In this document: piece by piece, positions 1 to 8,721 of the stretch
Layout: every line of letters starts with the position of its first letter
How positions within the stretch are numbered: the first letter of the stretch is position 1
Assembly (NCBI GenBank): GCA_003327455.1
Contig: QOQU01000006.1
Coordinates: 1-64,000, forward strand
DNA from: Anaerolineae bacterium
GTDB taxonomy: Bacteria > Chloroflexota > Anaerolineae > Anaerolineales > UBA4823
Direction of reading: 5' to 3'
Length of the DNA stretch: 64,000 bases
Notes under the pieces: generated by a model
Told to the model about the DNA's origin: nothing
Seen by the model: only the letters and a program-made list of their open reading frames with translations
The model's database searches: none
Made by a program: the position numbers and the translations under genes

Positions 1-1
1 T

Positions 2-148
2 CTGGCAGAGCGGGGGGCTGCCCAGGCGGTGCTGGAAATCTGGGATGCCCTGGAAGCCGGCACTTTCGGCGATGACCCGGCCAGTGACCCCCGCTTCTAC
101 AACATCCGCTGGTTTAAACAAGAACAACTTCTGCTCGAGAGAGTGTAA
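2..148 (+). CDS. C-terminal end of an unidentified protein (partial)
   Basis: The frame is open from the left edge of the window to a TAA at 146-148, giving 48 residues that end in FKQEQLLLERV. The composition (Ala/Glu/Leu-rich helix, then Asp/Pro/Arg/Phe) looks like real coding sequence, and its G+C content is higher than that of the genes that follow. The start lies outside the window and I do not recognise the family. It ends 23 bases before the glycan gene block, so it could be upstream in the same transcript. Confidence 0.5.
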   Translation: MAERGAAQAVLEIWDALEAGTFGDDPASDPRFYNIRWFKQEQLLLERV

Positions 149-171
149 ATTGCTCAGGAATCAGACACCCA

Positions 172-3100
172 ATGACAAATCTTTATTCATCGATCATAAT
201 TTTAGATCCGATCGCTACCGCCGCTGAGCAAGACCTGCTGCAAAAATTGTCAGATTATGGGCTCAATCATCTTGAACCCATTGCTCATACGGGCTGGAAT
301 TATGCCTTAGATCAGGTATGGCTTTTGCGTGAAATTGAAGATTATCTCCAGCGATTCTCGCCTTCAAAACCTGTAATCGTCGAAGTCGGTTGTGGAAAAT
401 CTATTTTCCACAATTTTATCGAAGAATACTTTGGGTTGGATGTAATCGGAATAGACCGCCCTGAGGGTTTCTGCAATCCGGGAGAATTCAAGAACGTCGA
501 CTATTTTGTAGATTTTTTAGACTTTACTGCCTTTCAGGAAAATTCCGTTGATATTATCTTCTGGCTATCATCCATTGAGCATAACAAATTGCCCCAAATC
601 AGAGATCTATTTTTAAAGAGTATTGGATTGTTAAGAGAAAATGGACTGTTCTTAGCAACATGCGCATTATCCGAAAACACAGGTTGGTTCGAACCATCGG
701 AACAAACAAACTTAAGCGTTGTCGATAGCAAGAAATTATTTGATGCTACGATCGTAGAAAATGACTTCTACGAAATTCGCGAAAGGTACCGAAAGAATAT
801 CCTTTACCTGCGAGAGCGATATAAATCTCGATATGGCCACTTTTCAGATCGAAATCCGGAATTCATCGTTGGCGGAGTGAAAGCCTTGAAGATGACACAG
901 AAAAATCCTGGCACCCAATTTACTTTCTACCCCACTACTGGTTCGTCCATGAACCAAAAACCTTCTATCAACATCCTCTTCTATATCGAGCCGATGAAGA
1001 CCTTTCACCGGCCTTTGTTTCACTTACCCTGGTGGACATTTGCCTATCGAAAGATAGCCTCTTTAGTTGATGATCCATTTCACAAATATTCTTTTAGAGT
1101 GATCACCAGTAGCGCAATTAAGGAACAGATCAAAAATCAAGACCTTCCCGAAGATCTGCAAATTCTCGAGGTTGATGATGAGAAGTTATTGACTCATTTT
1201 GACGGCGATTATTTAAAGGCCAGTTTAGCCTGGTACCACCAGACATACTCAGACGAACAGATTTCTTATAATTCTGAGTTAATAAAAGGCGTGTTGGGCG
1301 ACTGGCAACCGGACATAATGATCTCCTATTCACCGGCACCTTTTCTCCAAAGAGCGTATCCTCTTGCCTTGCTACTCCACTCCGAATATGGAATGACCTC
1401 CCGGCCGCCATTTTCGGAGAGTTTTTACTTTGACCCGCTGGGATATTATCAATACTCCTATCTCAGCCGCTATGCTGATAAGATCCGCTCAGTCAATTTC
1501 ACAGAAAAAGAATATCAAGCTCTGGAGGAGTACCGCAGCTTTTTCGTAAACCTTATCGATCAACGCAATCCCTTCAAACCTCTAATCGAAGAACTTCGCA
1601 GCCGCTTTAAACACCTGATCCTGGTTCCACTTCAGGCTTCGAATAATTATTGGTTTGACGGAAATTGCAAATTCAAATCCCAGTTTCACATGATTGAGTG
1701 GATTTTAAGAAGCACACCTCAACATATTGGGGTGATATTTGTCCCTCACCCTGATTTCCCGGTTTTCACCCAAGACACCCTGAATTATCTCCGGTTTCGA
1801 TACCCTCACTTTATTTACTATGATGAATTCGAACAGTATGGCTCGGTGTCCCAATACTTTCTGAGTTCTGTAGAGGCTGTAGCATCTGTATCCTCAATGG
1901 TCGGCTTACAAGCATTGATTTGGAATAAGAAAATCATTGCATTAGGAGATTCCCATCTAAACATTGTTGCCGATTCCACCTCTCTTGAGTCAATCGAGGC
2001 GTTGCTACACCAACCAACCCCCAATAAAGACCACATCTTATTATGGCTGCTCAGTCACTACTACATACCCCTATCTTACGTGCAAGACCCAATCTGGTTT
2101 GGAGATTTTTTGGAAAATGCCCTATACTCTTTTCGAAATAAAAAAGACCTCCAGGATTTTTACAAGCCAATTGATGATATACCCAATTTGATCAGGCGTA
2201 TTCTGGAAAATGCAAGCCTTAACATTCCAATTCTGAAAAAACGAAACTCATCAGACAATCACTATTTGCAATTGTATGTTTCCTCCCATGAGGAATATCG
2301 AGAGGAAAATTCAATTACATCTACTATCCACTTAGAAAAATGGCATACCTACTACCTTTCACTCCAGATTCCGACAGGCACGGAAGAAATCCATTTACGA
2401 CTCGATCCCTGCAATCATTCCGCCTTAATCGAAATCAGTCGTATTGTAATTTGCGCTTCTAAGACAAAACAAGTCATTTGGGAGGCTAGTGACTCAGCAT
2501 CCCTTATGCAATTGAGTGTAAAGGGAACCGCAAAAAATTTTGTCTCAGCGCATGAGTCTTTATACCTCTTTAGTTTTGGAAACGATCCTCAAATCATCTT
2601 TCCGCCTTTGCCTCTGATTTCTGATACCGGAATCGAAATTGAGATCAGGATGAGAGTAAGCTCCGAATATCCCGAAGTTAACCAGTACATCTCTCTACTT
2701 GAAACTTCTTCTTATTCAGAAGATCAAACATTATCAAAAAGTAGAAACACCATATATGGCTCATACCTTCGCTCCCTCCTGGATTGGGCTGTACTCTGCA
2801 TAGCGACCCATCATCTGGATAAAGCTAGAGAAGGCATAGCCAGCGTGCTTGCAAATGATCCAGATAACGTTGAAGCCCACACCCTTTTGGATTGTCTATC
2901 CCAGATGAGCGCTATAAATTCAAACCTTCAAAGCATGCCTGAGAATGGCCTCATTGCTTACACATTAGATTCACCTTCCGATGGAGAAAGAGTGCAAGGA
3001 ATTATTGATATCTATGGATGGATCCTGTCTAACAAACCCAACCTCACCTGGGATATTCGAATTTTATTGGATAATAAAGATTGCAACCTAACTATCGAAA

Positions 3101-3297
3101 GAGGAGAAAGAGAGGACGTTTTATGTAATTATGAAATCTACCGAGACCACAATCCATATCCTGGCTTCGGCACAAAACTCGATACTACTCAATGGGAAGA
3201 TGGAGAGCATCGACTTGTAGTAATAGCAATCAACAATTCCACCGTTTATCAAATTGGAAAAATAAAGCTATTCATTGCCAACCAAACTCCTCAATAG
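172..3297 (+). CDS. Multidomain SAM methyltransferase / GT-B-like glycosyltransferase fusion
   Basis: A 1041-residue protein probably acting in the cytoplasm on surface polysaccharide. Residues about 60-240 form a class I SAM-dependent methyltransferase: motif I EVGCG is at 71-75 and the second strand VIGIDRP at 91-97. Residues about 264-625 look like a GT-B glycosyltransferase or capsule-type sugar transferase, with strand INILFYIEP at its start and a C-terminal Rossmann-like half (FVPHPDFPVF, then VASVSSMVGLQAL). A beta-rich segment (about 690-860), one TPR-like helical pair (about 885-930) and an Ig-like domain (about 945-1040) follow. ATG 172 is chosen because it precedes the full methyltransferase; the Shine-Dalgarno is weak. 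The next two genes are glycosyltransferases on the same strand with short gaps. Domain calls come from motif reading; the acceptor is unknown. Confidence 0.75.
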   Translation: MTNLYSSIIILDPIATAAEQDLLQKLSDYGLNHLEPIAHTGWNYALDQVWLLREIEDYLQRFSPSKPVIVEVGCGKSIFHNFIEEYFGLDVIGIDRPEGFCNPGEFKNVDYFVDFLDFTAFQENSVDIIFWLSSIEHNKLPQIRDLFLKSIGLLRENGLFLATCALSENTGWFEPSEQTNLSVVDSKKLFDATIVENDFYEIRERYRKNILYLRERYKSRYGHFSDRNPEFIVGGVKALKMTQKNPGTQFTFYPTTGSSMNQKPSINILFYIEPMKTFHRPLFHLPWWTFAYRKIASLVDDPFHKYSFRVITSSAIKEQIKNQDLPEDLQILEVDDEKLLTHFDGDYLKASLAWYHQTYSDEQISYNSELIKGVLGDWQPDIMISYSPAPFLQRAYPLALLLHSEYGMTSRPPFSESFYFDPLGYYQYSYLSRYADKIRSVNFTEKEYQALEEYRSFFVNLIDQRNPFKPLIEELRSRFKHLILVPLQASNNYWFDGNCKFKSQFHMIEWILRSTPQHIGVIFVPHPDFPVFTQDTLNYLRFRYPHFIYYDEFEQYGSVSQYFLSSVEAVASVSSMVGLQALIWNKKIIALGDSHLNIVADSTSLESIEALLHQPTPNKDHILLWLLSHYYIPLSYVQDPIWFGDFLENALYSFRNKKDLQDFYKPIDDIPNLIRRILENASLNIPILKKRNSSDNHYLQLYVSSHEEYREENSITSTIHLEKWHTYYLSLQIPTGTEEIHLRLDPCNHSALIEISRIVICASKTKQVIWEASDSASLMQLSVKGTAKNFVSAHESLYLFSFGNDPQIIFPPLPLISDTGIEIEIRMRVSSEYPEVNQYISLLETSSYSEDQTLSKSRNTIYGSYLRSLLDWAVLCIATHHLDKAREGIASVLANDPDNVEAHTLLDCLSQMSAINSNLQSMPENGLIAYTLDSPSDGERVQGIIDIYGWILSNKPNLTWDIRILLDNKDCNLTIERGEREDVLCNYEIYRDHNPYPGFGTKLDTTQWEDGEHRLVVIAINNSTVYQIGKIKLFIANQTPQ

Positions 3298-3319
3298 ACA
3301 TTATTAGAAACCACGCCCT

Positions 3320-4312
3320 ATGAACAATATGTCAATGTTCACCTTATATACAAGCTCTTTAGGAAATTACTTTTTCAATGAAATAAGAGACCTGGTAAAA
3401 GAAGGTTTAAGCCAGATTGGCTTTTCTGTACAACTGGCAGATGAAACCCAGGGGTTTTTAAGTGATACGCTTTACCATGTAGTGATTGCACCCCATGAGT
3501 TCTTTTATCTGGGTCAAGGAGAAGCTCTGAGAGAGTCAAATTGGCCTGAAAAGGTGATATTGATCAACACTGAACAGCCATCGACAAAGTGGTTTGCATT
3601 GGCTTTCGATCTGTTCTCAAAAGCTTATCGCATCTGGGACATTAACCACTGGGCAGCAAAGGAAATTCAAGCACAAGGAATTCAAGCAGACTATCTACCG
3701 TTAGGATTCGTGCCTGATTTTCATTTATTCTGCGATGTAACTCCTTTACCGAAACATTTCGGCACGATCCCACTACCTGAATCCATCCGACAACGCTCTT
3801 ACCTTAACGAGCCTTTTATAAAAAGACCAATAGACATATTATTTGTGGGAAATCTTTCACACAGGAGAGAAACTATCATTTCTTCTTTGGGATGGTTTTT
3901 GTCTCGCTATCATTGTTTCTTTCATTTCAGCGATTCCAGTAAACCTGTTTTAGCAAATGTAAACACCTATATGAATACATCTACGGTAATCGGGTTATCG
4001 CAAAGGACAAAAATTTTACTTAATCTTCACCGCGGCGAAGATTTGTACTTTGAGTGGCAACGGATTGTCATGCAAGGGATATGGCAGAGAACTCTTGTAA
4101 TCAGCGAACCATGTGAACCCGCACCTCCCTTTGTAGCAAACAAGGATTATGTCGAAGCAGCAAACGATGAACTCCTTGAAAAACTCCATTTCTTTTTATC
4201 TACCCCTCAAGGTCAACTTGAAGCTCAGAAAATTATCGATCACGGTTATAAAACACTAACAGAAGACTGTCGGATCGATCGACACCTCCAAGGTTTGGTT
4301 GAAAAACTATAA
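3320..4312 (+). CDS. CgeB-like glycosyltransferase family 1 protein
   Basis: A 330-residue soluble protein with two Rossmann-like halves. The second half opens with IDILFVGNLSHRRETII (about residue 170), the sequence that typically starts the nucleotide-sugar half of CgeB/family 1-type glycosyltransferases, and contains a Glu-rich loop near LNLHRGEDLYFEWQR, followed by an aligned-end segment on 'withdrawn position' residues typical of this group. It lies 22 bases after the methyltransferase/glycosyltransferase fusion and 32 bases before a GT2 gene, so it is probably co-transcribed for a surface glycan. No clear Shine-Dalgarno precedes ATG 3320; an internal Met at residue 4 is an alternative start. 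Donor and acceptor are unknown. Confidence 0.7.
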   Translation: MNNMSMFTLYTSSLGNYFFNEIRDLVKEGLSQIGFSVQLADETQGFLSDTLYHVVIAPHEFFYLGQGEALRESNWPEKVILINTEQPSTKWFALAFDLFSKAYRIWDINHWAAKEIQAQGIQADYLPLGFVPDFHLFCDVTPLPKHFGTIPLPESIRQRSYLNEPFIKRPIDILFVGNLSHRRETIISSLGWFLSRYHCFFHFSDSSKPVLANVNTYMNTSTVIGLSQRTKILLNLHRGEDLYFEWQRIVMQGIWQRTLVISEPCEPAPPFVANKDYVEAANDELLEKLHFFLSTPQGQLEAQKIIDHGYKTLTEDCRIDRHLQGLVEKL

Positions 4313-4344
4313 AAAAGAACTTACACAAGCAAATAGAATGTAAC

Positions 4345-6096
4345 ATGAAAACTGAACAATCTCTTATCTTATCGACCAAATCTAATTTTGAAGTGCTATT
4401 CGAGCATATAAGACCCAGAGTTCCACTGGTCAGTGTCATTGTCAGCCTTTATAACTATCAGCATTTTATTGAGGAATGTCTTAATTCTGTTAAAGAACAG
4501 ACACTACCTCATATAGATTTGATTGTGGTGGATGATTGCTCGAAAGACGACTCAATTGTTGTTGTAAAAAAGTGGATGCAAAAGAACAGTCATAGATTCG
4601 AACGATGTTCTCTTTTCCGCCACAACCATAACTCTGGACTGGCACAGACACGAAATACAGCTTTTGCGCAAGCGCGCACTCCCTATGTTTTTGTATTAGA
4701 CGCTGATAATGTCTTATACCCACGGTGCCTGGAAAGACACCTGCAGGTGCTCAGTCAGTGCGATGCCAGCTTTGCCTATAGCTATCTAGAGGTGTTTGGT
4801 GCCAGACGGGGATTGCAGAATACAGTTAAGTGGGAGAAAGAAATCCTTCAATATGGAAACATGGTTGACGCGATGGTCCTGTTGCGTAAAAGTGCCTGGG
4901 AACAAGCTGGTGGATATTCCGTCATGGAAGTCATGGGGTGGGAGGATTATGACCTTTGGTTCAAGATAGGCAGGAATGGCGGATGGGGTATCTTGATCCC
5001 CGAAATTCTCGCTCGCTATAGAGTGCATTCGAAGTCTATGCTGCGCACAATTACGAATCCAAAATCGGACCGCCTGCGAGAGATTCTGCTCGACTCCTAT
5101 CCCGAGTATTTTACCGACCATCGTATCCGCATGGATATCTTAACAAAAGCAAAAAGATGGGATGAAGCGATCTCAGCCTGCCAGGCAGCTTTGATGGAGG
5201 AAGACGAACCCTACCTATGGGATCATTTGCTATGGTTGTATTTACAAGCGAATAAACAAAACGAACTCAATGAAACAGCTATCCAGATATTAAGACGCCA
5301 TCCAGAGCGAGCAACAGATCTGGTGAATAGGTTGGATCCCAAATTGGTCAAAGAGGTTCTTTATCAATTCCTACAGACTCAGTCACCAACCCCGGGAATT
5401 TATTTTGCATTGGCAAGGGCACATTTAGTGGAAGGGGAAATTGAAAAATGCTTGTATAACGCAAAAATTGCCCGAGATTTAGCGGAAAAGCGTAGATTTA
5501 CAATAGAACAACTTCTCGATGATGGAAAATTGAATGAAGCCCAACAGATTATTGAACTATGGCACCGAGAAGATCCTGAAAATGTGGAAATCTTATTTTA
5601 CAAAGCTCTGCTTGAAATGAGGCAACAGCGGGTGTATAGCGCCTTAGCAAAGTTTGACCAACTTATAAAGTGTGGCTATAAATCCTGTCAAGTCTTGGAA
5701 AATTATATTGATGCGGCTTTGCAAGCGAATAAAAAGGGAATCGCTCTGAAGCTGTTGCAGGATATGATCTTGCTAGAGCCAGATCAAAGCTGGATTGATG
5801 CAATGAGTCGCTTAGCTTCAAAGCATCCATCAGTTATGATCTTTAATGCACTCTACAAATCCACCCAACCTGATTCGGTGAGACAGGAGAAGTATGCCTC
5901 CGAGACGCTGAAATTACTACTTGATTCTCCTGATATAGTTGAAGCGTTTCAAAAATATTCTAATCGCTTTGACGATTATTTAGTGAAATATATCCGCAAA
6001 AAAGCCCAGGAAGAAAGCAACCAAACTGACCCGAAAATCGGGGAAGCATTATCCGAACTGGCTGATTATATAGAGCAATGGATCAATCAAGGTTGA
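4345..6096 (+). CDS. GT2 family glycosyltransferase with C-terminal TPR region
   Basis: A 583-residue protein. Residues about 28-240 are a GT-A fold family 2 glycosyltransferase: the opening strand PLVSVIVSLYNYQ, the nucleotide-binding VVDDCS, the metal-binding DAD within VFVLDADNVLYP, and the acceptor-side GWEDYDLW are all visible. From about residue 270 to the end the protein is helical and repetitive (TPR-like, for example residues around LARAHLVEGEIEKCLYNAK), which usually mediates protein contacts. No signal peptide or membrane segment is seen. It ends the three-gene, A+T-richer glycan block and faces the convergent nucleotidyltransferase gene 45 bases away. The exact sugar transferred cannot be read from the sequence. 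Confidence 0.85.
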   Translation: MKTEQSLILSTKSNFEVLFEHIRPRVPLVSVIVSLYNYQHFIEECLNSVKEQTLPHIDLIVVDDCSKDDSIVVVKKWMQKNSHRFERCSLFRHNHNSGLAQTRNTAFAQARTPYVFVLDADNVLYPRCLERHLQVLSQCDASFAYSYLEVFGARRGLQNTVKWEKEILQYGNMVDAMVLLRKSAWEQAGGYSVMEVMGWEDYDLWFKIGRNGGWGILIPEILARYRVHSKSMLRTITNPKSDRLREILLDSYPEYFTDHRIRMDILTKAKRWDEAISACQAALMEEDEPYLWDHLLWLYLQANKQNELNETAIQILRRHPERATDLVNRLDPKLVKEVLYQFLQTQSPTPGIYFALARAHLVEGEIEKCLYNAKIARDLAEKRRFTIEQLLDDGKLNEAQQIIELWHREDPENVEILFYKALLEMRQQRVYSALAKFDQLIKCGYKSCQVLENYIDAALQANKKGIALKLLQDMILLEPDQSWIDAMSRLASKHPSVMIFNALYKSTQPDSVRQEKYASETLKLLLDSPDIVEAFQKYSNRFDDYLVKYIRKKAQEESNQTDPKIGEALSELADYIEQWINQG

Positions 6097-6141
6097 GAAA
6101 TCATAGAGTGAGAATCGCAGGGGAGCCAGCACCCTTTGAAA

Positions 6142-6531
6142 TCATGCTACCCACACCACCTCGTTACGCCGCTTCAGCCACATGCCTGGCTGGGCAATTA
6201 TCTTCTCCCATTCCCGAATCGTGTAAACCAACACATCCACTGGCACAGGCAACTCGGTTAAGTCCCACTCTGCTGCTCTTCTTGCAATGGGTAAATCGCT
6301 CTCGGAGACAATTAAGACCACATCTAAAACACTTCCCACACCCCAATCGCCCCGCGCATACGACCCAAAATAACCCACCCGCAGCAGAGATTTGTGTTGC
6401 GCCTTTGCATTTTCAGCCCATCGCCGTAAGGCTTCCAGCACTTGCCTCTCATCAGGCCAGATAAGAACGGACGAATTCAAAGATCTCACCGGCAAGTTAC
6501 GTACCCCAATCACGGAGGTAAAGAAAGTCAT
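6142..6531 (-). CDS. MNT-type nucleotidyltransferase domain protein with altered active site
   Basis: Up to 129 residues. The minimal nucleotidyltransferase motif is present as GSYARGDWGVGSVLDVVLIV, and the third acidic residue sits in PVDVLVY. In the family the motif normally reads G-S-(x)-RG-(x5)-SDxD; here the first Asp of the pair is Val (SVLD), so the two-metal site is incomplete and activity is doubtful. The only ATG (6531) lies inside nadE; GTG at 6489 or TTG at 6480, the latter preceded by GGTGAG, would avoid the 35-base overlap, so the start is uncertain. It is the last gene of the NAD synthetase operon. Such proteins usually pair with a HEPN partner, and none is adjacent. Confidence 0.7.
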   Translation of the reverse strand: MTFFTSVIGVRNLPVRSLNSSVLIWPDERQVLEALRRWAENAKAQHKSLLRVGYFGSYARGDWGVGSVLDVVLIVSESDLPIARRAAEWDLTELPVPVDVLVYTIREWEKIIAQPGMWLKRRNEVVWVA

Positions 6532-7324
6532 ATCCCACCGTGCGGTTCGTCAGTTTGGCAATCGGGGGAAGCACACGTTTGAAGTGATTGCGCCGCATCC
6601 GCTCGACCACTTTTTGGACAAACTCAGCAGAGAAGCCGGCTTCAATGCAGTCCTGTGGGCTGTAGCGTTGGTCAACCAGCAAGTAAAGCAGTTGATCCAC
6701 CTCTGCATAGGTGAAACCCAGCTCACCTTCGTCGGTCTGTCCCTGCCATAAATCGGCTGTGGGAGGTTTGGCAACGATCACCTCAGGAACACCCATTGCC
6801 CGCGCCAGTTGACGTACCTGCGTTTTGTACAGATCGCCAAGCGGATTTAAAGCACAAGCCGAGTCACCATAGAGCGTTGTATAACCTAACAAAATCTCGG
6901 TCTTATTTCCTGTACCGACCACCAGGCCCTTGAAAACCTCCGATTGATCATACAAAACGATCATGCGCGCCCGCGCCATGATATTGCCGCGGCGCACGGC
7001 GTTCATTTGCGGATCGCGCCCAATCAAGGGATCAACCATCTCTGTAATTGGAATGATAACCGAGTGCACCCCTAAGGCATCAATGACCAGTTGGGCATGC
7101 TGGAGTGATTCAGGAGAGGAAGAACGATAGGGCATACAGACTGCTAAAACGTTCTCAGGCCCTAACGCTTCCGCAGCTAAGAAGCACGCTAAAGCCGAAT
7201 CCACCCCTCCAGACAGCCCAACAACGGCATGATCAAAACCAACTCGCTGAATTTCGGAGCGAATAAATCCGCTCAAAATCGTGCGTGCCAGATCGGTATT
7301 AATGCTCAAATCAATCTTTACCAT
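6497..7324 (-). CDS. nadE: NAD+ synthetase (ammonia-dependent type)
   Basis: 275 residues, the usual size of stand-alone NadE. It makes NAD+ from deamido-NAD, ATP and ammonia in the last step of NAD synthesis. The ATP-pyrophosphatase P-loop SGGVDS is at residues 38-43; the conserved GTGNKTEILLGYTTLYGD segment (about 135-155) and KPPTADLW (about 186-193) are present. The start ATG 7324 follows AGGTGA at good spacing. It lies 8 bases after a separate nitrilase-superfamily amidase that matches the N-terminal glutaminase domain of glutamine-dependent synthetases, so the two together probably act as a split, two-subunit enzyme. The 3' end overlaps a nucleotidyltransferase gene. Confidence 0.93.
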   Translation of the reverse strand: MVKIDLSINTDLARTILSGFIRSEIQRVGFDHAVVGLSGGVDSALACFLAAEALGPENVLAVCMPYRSSSPESLQHAQLVIDALGVHSVIIPITEMVDPLIGRDPQMNAVRRGNIMARARMIVLYDQSEVFKGLVVGTGNKTEILLGYTTLYGDSACALNPLGDLYKTQVRQLARAMGVPEVIVAKPPTADLWQGQTDEGELGFTYAEVDQLLYLLVDQRYSPQDCIEAGFSAEFVQKVVERMRRNHFKRVLPPIAKLTNRTVGYDFLYLRDWGT

Positions 7325-7332
7325 CGAGTCAC

Positions 7333-8199
7333 CTATCGGTTTGCCTGTGAGGCGCGTTTCAAGATGCGCTCTAACTCACGCTGAACCAGGGCAGTGCGTT
7401 CATCGCGTAAGAGGGGCAAGCGTGCCCGCGTGCGATGCAATTGATTCAGGTCTACCTCAGCAAAAGTCAACCCTTCTTCAAAATACGGCGCTTTCGCCAG
7501 TAATACTCCATCGGGGTCAAAGAGCGTCGAACCGCCCCAAAAATGCAATCCATCCTCATAGCCCACCCGATTGGCATGGACGACAAAAGCGGTAAAGAGA
7601 TTGGCATAAGCCTGAACAAGTTGTTCCACCCAGCGCGCCGATTCGAGCTTGGGTGCAGCACTCAGCCCGCGGCCCGGCGAGGCGGACATAAACAGGAAAA
7701 GATCTGCGCCATCCAGCCAGAGAAGGTAAGGAGGAGAAGCATGCCAGAAATCCTCACAGATCAACATCCCTACCCGACCAAAACGGGTATCAAAAGCCGA
7801 GATAGAATCACCCCAGGCAAAGAAGCGCCCTTCATCGAAGAGACCGTAGGTAGGCAAATAGAGCTTATGATGAATATGAAGCACCTGACCTTGAGACAGA
7901 TAGGCAGCAGCGATGAAGAAGCGATGGCGTTTGTCCTCTTCGACAAAACCAACCGTAACATCGATTGCCTGACTGGCTTCCAGCAACGCTCCGAAGATCG
8001 GATCCTCTTTATAAGGTGAAAGCGCCACGGAAGAAACCAAATCTTGCAGAACATAACCCGTCAGCGATAGCTCGGGGAAGACAATCAACTCTGCCCCCTG
8101 TAACCTGGCTTGCTCGATAAGCGTCAGGTGCTTCTGTAAATTGCGTTGAAGGTCACCGAGGTGGGTGTTCAATTGTGCTAAAGCAACTTTGAATCTCAT
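7333..8199 (-). CDS. Nitrilase-superfamily amidase, probable glutaminase subunit for NadE
   Basis: 288 residues from ATG 8199. The catalytic triad of the carbon-nitrogen hydrolase family is visible: Glu43 in FPELS, Lys112 in HHKLYLP and Cys148 in LICEDFWH. The motif context (FDEGRFFAWGD after the Lys, LICEDFW around the Cys) matches the glutaminase domain of glutamine-dependent NAD synthetase rather than generic omega-amidases. It is immediately followed by nadE, which lacks that domain. The inferred role is to hydrolyse glutamine and hand ammonia to NadE. An upstream Met at 8211 is possible, but a TATGAT box ends 7 bases before ATG 8199, favouring the shorter start and a leaderless message. 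Confidence 0.85.
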   Translation of the reverse strand: MRFKVALAQLNTHLGDLQRNLQKHLTLIEQARLQGAELIVFPELSLTGYVLQDLVSSVALSPYKEDPIFGALLEASQAIDVTVGFVEEDKRHRFFIAAAYLSQGQVLHIHHKLYLPTYGLFDEGRFFAWGDSISAFDTRFGRVGMLICEDFWHASPPYLLWLDGADLFLFMSASPGRGLSAAPKLESARWVEQLVQAYANLFTAFVVHANRVGYEDGLHFWGGSTLFDPDGVLLAKAPYFEEGLTFAEVDLNQLHRTRARLPLLRDERTALVQRELERILKRASQANR

Positions 8200-8206
8200 G
8201 CCTTTT

Positions 8207-8212
8207 ATCATA
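8207..8212 (-). promoter_or_regulatory. Putative -10 box (TATGAT) for amidase-nadE operon
   Basis: On the minus strand TATGAT is followed by AAAAGGC and then ATG 8199. With a 7-base gap the transcript would begin at or next to the start codon. No good -35 hexamer is visible at 16-18 bases upstream. The same spacing (TATAAT, 7 bases, ATG) occurs before the RNase D gene. Confidence 0.4.
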
Positions 8213-8228
8213 CCATAGCAAATTCTGG

Positions 8229-8470
8229 TTGGCGATACTCTCTGAAGAGTCCCGCCAGGATTGCCTGGTATCCGTTGCCTTGAGTTACTGACAAGAAGGT
8301 CGGCGATACTCCCGAAACGTACCGTCAGGCTTGCTTAATATTCTGTACCGCCAGGCTTGCCTGGTACCTGTCGCTCACCTTGACCGACCAGAAGGTCGGC
8401 GATACATTAGAAATGTACCGCAAGGCTTGCCAGGCGTCCTTCACTTAACGAACCGACCAGAAGCCCGGTG
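8229..8470 (+). repeat. Degenerate tandem intergenic repeat with two hairpins per unit
   Basis: Within the 520-base gap between the amidase and a membrane protein gene, three or four imperfect units recur at about 8229-8272, 8293-8335, 8345-8368 (half unit) and 8384-8433, with a remnant at 8453-8470. The unit combines a hairpin (CCGACC-AGAA-GGTCGG, perfect at 8384-8399), then CGATAC, a variable A-rich spacer, and a second palindrome (GTACC-CCAGGC-TT-GCCTGG-TAC, best at 8345-8367). No open frame or terminal inverted repeat of an insertion sequence is seen. The structure resembles REP/BIME-type extragenic palindromes. The rest of the gap (8471-8721) holds nothing I can identify. Confidence 0.7.
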
Positions 8471-8721
8471 GTGCAGAAGAACATCTATACCACAACAACG
8501 AGGGGATAGAAACACTTATACCTTTCAATAAAAGTAAAGGTAAAATTCCTTTGACGTGGAAATGCAAAGTTAAGTGCCGGCAAGATTGGAACTCTCTCCT
8601 TAAACCAGCCAATCTAAACCAGGCTGTTTCCGGAAAGAAGCATTCCATCCATTTTGCAGAGAAAGTGGTCAAAAACCTTTCTTCCAAAGAATTTATTTTC
8701 AAAAACGAGATGGTCTAAACG

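Noticed and set aside
45-227. ORF at the left edge crossing the first glycan gene start
   Set aside because: It is out of frame with both the partial upstream gene and the methyltransferase fusion and has no support.
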